A stretch of 8,872 nt of DNA, taken from contig CAZKMM010000111.1 of the NCBI GenBank assembly GCA_964553915.1, forward strand, positions 1-8,872, read 5' to 3'. Source of the DNA: CAZKMM01 sp964553915. GTDB lineage: Bacteria > RBG-13-61-14 > DRUE01. The position numbers and the translations under genes were made by a program. This document shows, one piece after another, positions 1 through 6,003 of the stretch. Each line of letters begins with the position of its first letter. The first letter of the stretch is position 1. Below the pieces are notes generated by a model. That model was not told where the DNA came from. It saw only the letters and a list, made by a program, of their open reading frames with translations, and made no database searches.

Positions 1-353
1 TAAAAATCCATCTCCAGTCTTCCCAGAATCTGTCCTTCTTTGCCAAAGCCAGGTCCTTTAATTTTGAACCCAAACCGGCTCTGACGAGCAGTTACTGAAA
101 AAGAGGAATCTTCTTTATTTTTTGTGAAATCTTCATTTTGTTTAAAAGGTTTAAAACCATCGTGTAAATTCCCAGGTGGAACTAATACCAGATAATTGCT
201 CTGAACCGCCTTGGCATCCATATAAACCGCATCCACCTTGATATACCCATAAAAATAGGTATCAAATCTTCCTGTTAAATCTCCTGCCTGAACCAAACTT
301 GCTCCAAAAAATACAATTAAAATTATTCCACAAACCAATATGATTTTCTTCAT
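1..353 (-). CDS. Outer-membrane porin, DcaP-like, N-terminal part (runs off the window)
   Basis: Translating the minus strand from the ATG at 353-351 gives an open frame of 117 codons to the window edge, with no stop. A strong AAGGAGGGG ribosome binding site lies 5 nt upstream. Residues 1-23 form a signal peptide (MKK, a hydrophobic stretch, then cleavage after VQA before GDL). The mature protein begins with beta-strand-like text: YFYGYIKVDAVYMD, then ARQSRFGFK at about residue 88 and GRLEMDF at the edge. This alternation of aromatic and polar residues, and the GYIKxDAxY ... ARQSRFGFK ... LExDF layout, recall the DcaP-like trimeric outer-membrane porins, whose studied members pass negatively charged organic acids. 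The family call is from memory of motifs, and only the first third or so is visible. It follows the second paaK by 89 bp and could share that transcript or have its own promoter. Alternatives are another porin family or a phosphate-selective-porin-like barrel. Confidence 0.7.
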   Translation of the reverse strand, partial: MKKIILVCGIILIVFFGASLVQAGDLTGRFDTYFYGYIKVDAVYMDAKAVQSNYLVLVPPGNLHDGFKPFKQNEDFTKNKEDSSFSVTARQSRFGFKIKGPGFGKEGQILGRLEMDF

Positions 354-442
354 CGTCTCCCCTCCTTTTTCCTCGTTTTTTAATTATTGATGCTTAAAAA
401 ATGCTTTCTCTTCCCGGTTCATCCCCCCTTTCTTTTTAGATT

Positions 443-1771
443 TTAAAGCTTCCTTTTGTCAATAACCCTTTGAGCTTTTCCTTCAAATCTCTGGATGCTT
501 CTTGGCTCCACCAGGCGCACCCGAGCACTTATCTGGTAAAGTTCTTTAATCTCCCGTTCAATCTGCTTCTGGAGCTCTTCTAATTTTTTCACCATATCAG
601 TCATTATCTTTTCATTGCATTCCACCAGAATTTCCAAGGTGTCTAAATTATTGACCCGGTCAACAATTAGCTGATAATGGGGCTCCACCCCTTCTATTCT
701 CATCAAAACCTCTTCAATCTGGCTGGGAAAAACATTAACCCCCCGGATAATCAACATATCATCGGTCCTTCCTCTAATTCGGGCAAGCCTTCTGGTAGTG
801 CGACCACATTCACATCTTTCAGATATAATTCTGCTAATGTCCCGGCTACGATAGCGGATGACTGGAAATGCTTCTTTATGAATCGTGGTAATCACCAGCT
901 CGCCCCATTCTCCTTCTGGGACCGGCTCCAGAGTTTCTGGGTCTATTACCTCCACAATAAAAGCATCCTCATTGATATGCATTCCATTTTTGCAAAGACA
1001 TTCACCCGCAACTCCGGGTCCAATCACCTCGCTTAAACCATAATTATCGGTGGCGGTAATATAAAGTCGGGATTCTATTTCTTCCCGCATCCGCTCACTC
1101 CAGGGCTCTGCCCCGAACAATCCCCAGCGAAGAGAAAGGCTCTTGGGGTCAACTCCCATCTCCTCCACTGTCTCCGCCAGATAAAGCGCATAACTGGGAG
1201 TGCAGACCAGAGCAGTGGTTTTATAATCCTGCATAATCAAAATCTGCTTTTTGGTATTGCCACTGGACATTGGAATCACACTGGCACCAATCTTTTCCGC
1301 TCCATAGTGAAGTCCAAACCCGCCAGTGAACATTCCATAATTAAAGGCAATCTGCACCACATCATCTGCGGTGACTCCTCCAGCAGTCAGAATTCTCGCC
1401 ACCAGCTCAGACCAGTAATCCAGGTCATTTTTGGTGTATCCCACCACAGTGGGTTTTCCGGTGGTTCCGCTGGAGGAATGAATCCTTACCACCTCTCTGA
1501 GCGGAACCGCAAACAGACCATAGGGATAGTTATCTCTCAGGTCCTCTTTGGTGGTAAAAGGAAGTCTGGATAAGTCTGAAAAATCTTTTAAATCCTCTGG
1601 CTCAAAACCGATCTCCTCAAACCGCTTCCGATAAAATCGAACATTGCGATACACCCGTTGAAGAGTGGCTTGAAGTCGCTCCAGTTGAAGCTGTGCCCGT
1701 TCATCTTCACTCATCTGCTCATAGCGAGGATTCCAGATTCGGTGTTCGATTTTTTCGCTCGCCTGAGTCAT
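443..1771 (-). CDS. paaK: Phenylacetate-CoA ligase family (AMP-forming), second paralogue
   Basis: A 442-residue enzyme of full family length, predicted to activate an arylacetate with ATP to an acyl-adenylate and transfer it to CoA in the cytoplasm. Visible motifs are the phosphate-binding SSGTTGKPT (residues 99-107), GAEPWSERMR (220-229), the adenine-site DNYGLSEVIGPG (242-253), the hinge region around GRTDDMLIIRGVNVFPSQIE (334-353), and near the C-terminus RFEGKAQR with the presumed catalytic lysine at 432. C258, H265, C320 and C322 are conserved with the upstream paralogue and could form a metal site. The start ATG overlaps the stop of the ACT gene as ATGA (1768-1771) and has no good ribosome binding site of its own, so translation is probably coupled. 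Before the conserved IWNP it carries about 11 extra residues that the upstream copy lacks. By eye it is roughly 60% identical to that copy. Differences near the aryl pocket (AFNYG for AYGYG; NEDAF for YEDHF) suggest another substrate, perhaps hydroxyphenylacetate or indoleacetate; this is inference. Confidence 0.93.
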   Translation of the reverse strand: MTQASEKIEHRIWNPRYEQMSEDERAQLQLERLQATLQRVYRNVRFYRKRFEEIGFEPEDLKDFSDLSRLPFTTKEDLRDNYPYGLFAVPLREVVRIHSSSGTTGKPTVVGYTKNDLDYWSELVARILTAGGVTADDVVQIAFNYGMFTGGFGLHYGAEKIGASVIPMSSGNTKKQILIMQDYKTTALVCTPSYALYLAETVEEMGVDPKSLSLRWGLFGAEPWSERMREEIESRLYITATDNYGLSEVIGPGVAGECLCKNGMHINEDAFIVEVIDPETLEPVPEGEWGELVITTIHKEAFPVIRYRSRDISRIISERCECGRTTRRLARIRGRTDDMLIIRGVNVFPSQIEEVLMRIEGVEPHYQLIVDRVNNLDTLEILVECNEKIMTDMVKKLEELQKQIEREIKELYQISARVRLVEPRSIQRFEGKAQRVIDKRKL

Positions 1772-2202
1772 TGAACCAGAGCAAGAACCTCCTCATTACT
1801 TAAAATTTTAACCTTGGTATCTTTTAGCACCTCCACCGCTTTATCCGGGTCATCAAACCGAAATACAATCAGAGCATCTTCTTTCCGGGTAACAAAGGCA
1901 TACATATACTCAACATTTAGTCCCTTTTGGGCAAACACTTTCAGCACTTCTCCCAGAGAGCCGGGACGGTCTGGGATTTCTATGGCTAAAACCTCGGTTT
2001 CGGTCACAGTAAAATTTTTCTCCCGCAATACCTGGCAGGCTTTTTCAAAATCACTGACAATCATTCTCACCACCCCAAAATCAGAGCTTTCCGCCAAGGT
2101 CAATGCCATTATATTTATCCCTGCTTCTCCTAATGTGCTTGCCATCTCTGCCAGACGCCCGGGCTTGTTTTCCATAAAAACAGAAATTTGTTTAACCTTC
2201 AT
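1768..2202 (-). CDS. Tandem ACT-domain protein, likely small-molecule sensor
   Basis: A 144-residue cytoplasmic protein made of two ACT domains and nothing else. ACT 1 spans about 4-68 (ISVFMENKPGRLAEMASTLGEAGINI) and ACT 2 about 71-140 (LAIEIPDRPGSLGEVLKVFAQKGLNV). Each has the signature of a first strand, a PGRL/PGSL turn and the helix that follows. ACT domains usually bind amino acids or related ligands at domain interfaces. With no catalytic or DNA-binding domain attached, this protein probably acts by ligand binding or by contact with a partner enzyme. The ATG at 2202 has a clear GAGGAGG site 8 nt upstream. It lies 23 bp after one ligase gene and overlaps the next by 4 bp, so the three are almost certainly co-transcribed. 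Stand-alone tandem-ACT proteins beside paaK/ior genes are, to my knowledge, a recurring association. The ligand (Phe, Tyr, Trp or an arylacetate) is inferred from context only. Confidence 0.9.
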   Translation of the reverse strand: MKVKQISVFMENKPGRLAEMASTLGEAGINIMALTLAESSDFGVVRMIVSDFEKACQVLREKNFTVTETEVLAIEIPDRPGSLGEVLKVFAQKGLNVEYMYAFVTRKEDALIVFRFDDPDKAVEVLKDTKVKILSNEEVLALVQ

Positions 2203-2225
2203 ATTTCTTTCCTCCTCGCCAGTGC

Positions 2226-3524
2226 TTAAAATTTTCTTTTATCAATCACTCTTTTTGCCTTGCCTTCAAACCGTTGAATGGTTCTCGGCTCCACCAGAGT
2301 AACTTTGGCGCCTACCCCAAGAAAATCCTTTAAATCGTGTTCAATTCTTCTTTTCAGTTCATCCAGCCTTTTCATCTCATCAGAAAAAACCTTTTCACTC
2401 ACCTCAACCTGGACCTCTAATTCATCTAAAGCCCCCCTGCGGTCAACAATAATCTGATAATGGGGCTCCAAGCCTTCTATATTTAAAAGCACATGCTCAA
2501 TCTGGCTGGGAAAGACATTAACCCCGCGAATAATCAGCATATCATCAGTTCTTCCCGTCACCCTCGCCATCCGATAGAAAGTCCTCCCACAAACACAGGG
2601 GTCTGGAATTAATCTACTGATGTCCCGGGTGCGATAGCGAATCAAGGGGAAAACTTCTTTGGTCAAAGTGGTAAAAACCAGCTCCCCTTCTTCTCCAGGG
2701 GGAAGCGCCTCTCCGGTCTCCGGGTCTATCACCTCCACCAGAAAATGGTCTTCATAAACATGAAGACCGGACTGCGCTTCTATGCATTCACAGCTCACCC
2801 CGGGACCAATCACCTCTGATAAACCATAAATATCCAGCGCCTTGATGTTAAGTCTCTTTTGAATTTCATCTCGCATCCGCTCACTCCAGGGCTCTGCCCC
2901 GAAGATTCCTACCCGGAGTTTAAATTTTTTCAGGTCAAGCCCCTGCTGTTCAATGACATCCGCAAGGTTCAAGGCATAACTTGGGGTACAGCACAGCACT
3001 GTGGAACCAAAATCCTGCATAATCATAAGTTGCCTCTGGGTATTTCCTCCGGAGATAGGAATTACAGTGGCTCCCAGTTTCTCCGCTCCATAATGAAAGC
3101 CGAGTCCACCGGTAAACAAGCCATAACCATAGGCATTATGAATTATATCCCCCTCGTGCACTCCGGCGCCCACCAGAGCTCTTGCCATTAAATCCGCCCA
3201 GGTTTCAACATCTTTTCTGGTATATCCCACTACTGTGGGTTTTCCTGTGGTTCCGCTGGAGGCATGCACCCGCACCACCTCGGTCATCGGCACCGCAAAC
3301 ATCCCAAAAGGATAATTATCCCGCAGGTCATCTTTGGTAGTAAAAGGAAGATTACGGATATCCCTAAGGTCTTTAATATCGCCGGGCTTAACTCCTGCCT
3401 GGTCAAACTTTTTCTTATAAAAAGGCACTCTTTCGTAAACCCTCTCTACAACCGCTTTTAACCGCTCCAGCTGAAGTTCTCTGAGCTCTTTTCTGGGTAA
3501 GGTTTCTTCCCTGCTCCAAATCAT
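2226..3524 (-). CDS. paaK: Phenylacetate-CoA ligase family (AMP-forming), first paralogue
   Basis: A 432-residue ligase of normal length, predicted to convert phenylacetate (or a similar arylacetate), ATP and CoA to the CoA thioester, AMP and pyrophosphate. Landmarks are SSGTTGKPT (89-97), AYGYGLFTGG (131-140), GAEPWSERMR (209-218), DIYGLSEVIGPG (231-242), GRTDDMLIIRG (324-334) and the C-terminal RFEGKAKR, where K422 is the likely adenylation lysine. C247, H255, C310 and C312 match Cys/His positions in the second copy. The start MIWS... fits the usual family N-terminus, and the ATG has AAGGAG about 7 nt upstream. It follows iorB after 56 bp and precedes the ACT gene by 23 bp. Its pocket text (AYGYGLFTGG, GLHVYEDHF) looks like the canonical phenylacetate-type form, so this is the better candidate for true phenylacetate activation. 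Beside iorAB it can make arylacetyl-CoA for reductive carboxylation or act on the acid produced in fermentation. The direction cannot be read from sequence. Confidence 0.94.
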   Translation of the reverse strand: MIWSREETLPRKELRELQLERLKAVVERVYERVPFYKKKFDQAGVKPGDIKDLRDIRNLPFTTKDDLRDNYPFGMFAVPMTEVVRVHASSGTTGKPTVVGYTRKDVETWADLMARALVGAGVHEGDIIHNAYGYGLFTGGLGFHYGAEKLGATVIPISGGNTQRQLMIMQDFGSTVLCCTPSYALNLADVIEQQGLDLKKFKLRVGIFGAEPWSERMRDEIQKRLNIKALDIYGLSEVIGPGVSCECIEAQSGLHVYEDHFLVEVIDPETGEALPPGEEGELVFTTLTKEVFPLIRYRTRDISRLIPDPCVCGRTFYRMARVTGRTDDMLIIRGVNVFPSQIEHVLLNIEGLEPHYQIIVDRRGALDELEVQVEVSEKVFSDEMKRLDELKRRIEHDLKDFLGVGAKVTLVEPRTIQRFEGKAKRVIDKRKF

Positions 3525-3555
3525 TTTTTCTCTCCTTGAAAAAAATTTGGCTCAA

Positions 3556-3584
3556 TTTTAACACAAATCTGGAGAAAATTTCAA
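3556..3584 (-). promoter_or_regulatory. Weak candidate sigma-70-type promoter before the first paaK
   Basis: TTGAAA overlaps the iorB stop codon and is followed after 17 nt by TTAAAA, about 30 nt before the paaK ATG. The -35 is good (5 of 6) but the -10 is poor (3 of 6). It could provide an internal promoter for paaK-ACT-paaK in a 56-bp gap; treat as a suggestion. Confidence 0.2.
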
Positions 3585-4159
3585 GAAGTTAACTCCCTGC
3601 CTCTTTGAAAAGCCTGAAGGTTAATCTCTACCGCCTTCCTGGGCACTAAATCTTTAACCTTCTCCAGCCAGCTTTCCAGCCTGAATTCCAAAAGATGACT
3701 TAAAGCTCCCAATAAAAGCACCGTGGCAGTGCGAGACTCTCCTAAAGCTATTGCTTCTTCTAAAGCATTTATGGCAATTAAATCAGGGTCTCTTTCTCGC
3801 AGTTTCTCCTCCAGCCCAGCAGGATATTTCATCTCTCCCCGAAATACCTGAGGCGGGTCAATTTTCTGAAGACTGGTAATAATCTTACCCCCCGGCTTCA
3901 GATAAGGGAGCCAGCGATAGGTTTCCAGAAGCTCAGCCCCAAAAAGAATATCTGCTTCTCTTGCCGGAATAAGCGGTGAATAAACTTTCTCACCGAACCG
4001 GATATGAGAAGACACCGCTCCGCCTCGCTGTGCCATTCCGTGAATCTCGCTCTTTTTGACATCAAAGCCATTAGCTACTGCTACCTCTGCCAGGATAGTG
4101 CTTGCTAAAATAATTCCCTGACCTCCAACTCCAACCATCAAAATATTAGTAACTGCCAT
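3581..4159 (-). CDS. iorB: Indolepyruvate ferredoxin oxidoreductase, beta (gamma-type) subunit
   Basis: A 192-residue subunit of the IOR complex, the 2-oxoacid:ferredoxin oxidoreductase that decarboxylates arylpyruvates to arylacyl-CoA. It begins MAVTNILMVGVGGQGIILAS, with the GVGGQG nucleotide/CoA-domain turn at 10-15, followed by the family's SEIHGMAQRGGAVSSHIRFG (38-57). Both are typical of the pyruvate ferredoxin oxidoreductase gamma-type catalytic domain (IorB). I chose the ATG at 4159 rather than an in-frame ATG 48 nt upstream: the core fold starts here, and a GGGAGGAG site sits 5 nt upstream. The upstream candidate would lie inside iorA. The iorA stop codon is only 2 nt before this start, so the two subunits are translationally coupled, as expected for a stoichiometric complex. 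No cofactor cysteines are expected in this subunit and none is seen in a cluster motif. Confidence 0.95.
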   Translation of the reverse strand: MAVTNILMVGVGGQGIILASTILAEVAVANGFDVKKSEIHGMAQRGGAVSSHIRFGEKVYSPLIPAREADILFGAELLETYRWLPYLKPGGKIITSLQKIDPPQVFRGEMKYPAGLEEKLRERDPDLIAINALEEAIALGESRTATVLLLGALSHLLEFRLESWLEKVKDLVPRKAVEINLQAFQRGRELTS

Positions 4160-4161
4160 TT

Positions 4162-5925
4162 TTACTCCTCCCGAATAATTGCTTCCTGTTTGCAAATCTG
4201 AGCGCATATTTCACAGCCAGTGCAGAATAATGAGTCAATCTGAGCATAACCTTTACGCTTTTTTTCTTTTTCGGTCTCTTCTCTCCAGGTAATTGCCGGA
4301 CAGGCAAGCTGAAGACAAACCCTACACCCATTGCATTTTTCCAGATCCACTTTCAACGGAGATTTTTTTACTTTTTTGAATTCTGGAATCAGGACACAGG
4401 GGGAACGGGCAATAATAAGCGAGGGTCTTTTCGCTTCCATTTCTCGTTTTATCACTTGTTCGGTTTCTTTTAAGTTGTAAGGATTGATTATTTCTACTTT
4501 CTCAATCCCCAGAGCTTCGCCCAGCTTTTCCGGGAGAATTCTTTTAGCAGGTTTGTTATAAATACTGAGACCAGAGCCGGGATGCCCCTGTCTGCCAGTC
4601 ATCGCGGTGGTGAGATTATCCAGAATAATAATGGTTGCCTCGCCCTGATTATAAACAATATCTATCAGCGGGGTGATTCCTGAATGGAAAAAGGTGCTAT
4701 CACCAATCACCGCAACAATTTTTTCCTCCTTTCCCAAAACCTTTTCCATTCCAAAGCTCTGTCCTACCCCTGCTCCCATACAAAGACAGGTATGAAGAGA
4801 TTTAAGCGGAGGCTGAGCCGCTAAGGTATAACAGCCAATATCTCCGCAGACAAAAGCCCGAAGTTTTTTCAGCACATAAAACACTCCCCGGTGAGGACAG
4901 CCAGGACAAAGATTCGGGGGGCGAGCCGGGATAGAAGTATCAAATTTGAGCTCTTTTACTGCTCCTTCTCCCAGAATTCCCTTTTTTACCAGCTCCGGGC
5001 TGAGTTCCCCGCAAATCGGAAAAACCTCTTTACCAACAGGATTTAAACCCATTGCTCTGATATTGTCTTCCAGAAACGGGTCTAACTCTTCCACGACATA
5101 GAGTTTCTCCACCTGATTGGCAAATTTTTTAATCAGATTTTCTGGCAAAGGCCAGACCATTCCCAGCTTCAAAAAACTCGCTTCAGGAAAAGCCTCCCGG
5201 GCATATTGATAAGCAATTCCGCTGGAGATGATACCGATTTTTTTATCTCCCAGCTCCATCCGATTCTCCGGGAAGCTTTCCGCAAATTCCTTCAGTTTCT
5301 TCATCCTTTCTTCTAGTCTGGGATGCCGGGGACGGGCATAGCCCGGCAACATCACATATTTAGCCGGGTCTCGGTCCAATCCTTTTTTGACCGGGGACGG
5401 AATTCTATCCTCCAGCTCCACCAAACTTTGTCCGTGAGAGATTCTGGTAGTGGAACGGATAAGAACCGGACAATCATACTTTTCTGAAAGTTCAAAGGCA
5501 AGTTTGGTGAATCTCCTTGCTTCATCACTATCAGAAGGCTCCAGCATTGGCAATTTGGCAGAGCAGGCATAATGACGATTATCCTGCTCATTCTGGCTGG
5601 AATAAAGATTCGGGTCATCACAGGTAACTACTACCAGCCCGCCTTTAATTCCGGTATAAGAAAGGGTAAAGAGGGGGTCTGAGGCAACATTCAGCCCAAC
5701 ATGTTTCATTGCCGCCAGGGCTCTGGCACCCGCATAACTGGCCCCGCAGGCAACTTCCAGGGCAACTTTTTCATTGGTACTCCATTCCGCTTTGATTTCC
5801 GGATATTCTGCGATGGATTCCAGTATTTCAGTGCTCGGGGTGCCAGGATAAGCACAGGCAACTTCACAATCCGCTTCCCAAGCTCCTCGAGCTATTGCCT
5901 GGTTTCCACTCATAAGTTTTTTCAT
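4162..5925 (-). CDS. iorA: Indolepyruvate ferredoxin oxidoreductase, alpha subunit
   Basis: A 587-residue thiamine-diphosphate enzyme subunit that, with IorB, oxidatively decarboxylates indolepyruvate, phenylpyruvate or hydroxyphenylpyruvate to the acyl-CoA and reduces ferredoxin. The N-terminal pyrimidine-binding domain starts GNQAIARGAWEADCEVACAYPGTPSTEI, with the conserved Glu of TNEK at about 52. A transketolase-C-like middle domain spans roughly 228-300. Next comes CPGCPHRG (340-347) and the pyrophosphate domain with GDIGCYTL (361-368) and GDS...N (408-437). Two C-terminal ferredoxin clusters follow: CNGCRVCLQLACP (531-543, with the four-residue final spacing usual in IorA) and CTGCEICAQICK (568-579, Lys where Pro is usual). 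The frame also opens with a TTG one codon earlier, but the ATG at 5925 is 6 nt from a perfect AGGAGG and is preferred. Oxygen sensitivity of the family implies an anaerobe. Confidence 0.96.
   Translation of the reverse strand: MKKLMSGNQAIARGAWEADCEVACAYPGTPSTEILESIAEYPEIKAEWSTNEKVALEVACGASYAGARALAAMKHVGLNVASDPLFTLSYTGIKGGLVVVTCDDPNLYSSQNEQDNRHYACSAKLPMLEPSDSDEARRFTKLAFELSEKYDCPVLIRSTTRISHGQSLVELEDRIPSPVKKGLDRDPAKYVMLPGYARPRHPRLEERMKKLKEFAESFPENRMELGDKKIGIISSGIAYQYAREAFPEASFLKLGMVWPLPENLIKKFANQVEKLYVVEELDPFLEDNIRAMGLNPVGKEVFPICGELSPELVKKGILGEGAVKELKFDTSIPARPPNLCPGCPHRGVFYVLKKLRAFVCGDIGCYTLAAQPPLKSLHTCLCMGAGVGQSFGMEKVLGKEEKIVAVIGDSTFFHSGITPLIDIVYNQGEATIIILDNLTTAMTGRQGHPGSGLSIYNKPAKRILPEKLGEALGIEKVEIINPYNLKETEQVIKREMEAKRPSLIIARSPCVLIPEFKKVKKSPLKVDLEKCNGCRVCLQLACPAITWREETEKEKKRKGYAQIDSLFCTGCEICAQICKQEAIIREE
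4165..4172 (-). promoter_or_regulatory. iorB ribosome binding site inside the end of iorA
   Basis: GGGAGGAG on the transcript is formed by the last three codons of iorA (Arg-Glu-Glu) directly before its TAA. The iorB ATG follows 5 nt after the motif. This fixes the iorB start at 4159 and implies coupled translation of the two subunits. Confidence 0.8.
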
Positions 5926-5930
5926 CAAAT

Positions 5931-5937
5931 ACCTCCT
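5931..5937 (-). promoter_or_regulatory. iorA ribosome binding site
   Basis: AGGAGGT lies 5 nt before the ATG at 5925. An in-frame TTG stands directly before that ATG at only 2 nt from the motif, so the spacing favours the ATG as the real start. Confidence 0.75.
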
Positions 5938-5952
5938 GAATAAGAACTCCGT

Positions 5953-5970
5953 TTAACACAAGTAGTGTAA
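5953..5970. promoter_or_regulatory. Small dyad upstream of iorA, possible operator
   Basis: In the 78-bp gap before iorA there is an ACAC-N5-GTGT inverted repeat, extended by TT/AA on the outside with one unpaired base. It sits about 30-45 nt before the iorA ATG, where a regulator could act. The core is only 4 bp per arm, so chance is a real possibility. No convincing -35/-10 pair was found with it. Confidence 0.25.
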
Positions 5971-6003
5971 TCAAAATCCCTGCTTTGGCTGGAAAGCGAT
6001 ATT

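Noticed and set aside
371..402. Repeated AAGCAT with a T run after the second paaK, considered as a terminator
   Set aside because: The copies are direct, not inverted, so no hairpin forms before the T run.
677..1036. 119-codon plus-strand open frame opposite the second paaK
   Set aside because: It lies entirely across conserved ligase motifs on the other strand; the translation has no recognisable domain.
1814..2302. 162-codon plus-strand open frame opposite the ACT gene
   Set aside because: It is the antisense of a clear tandem-ACT protein, reads as low-complexity Ser/Phe/Thr text and matches no family.
3541..3580. AT-only inverted repeat AAAATT...AATTTT between iorB and paaK as a terminator
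   Set aside because: The stem is all A/T apart from its loop and too weak, and the downstream genes are clearly functionally linked to iorAB.
4160..4207. 16-residue N-terminal extension of IorB
   Set aside because: It lies inside the ferredoxin-cluster coding part of iorA, and the family's conserved N-terminus begins at the ATG at 4159.
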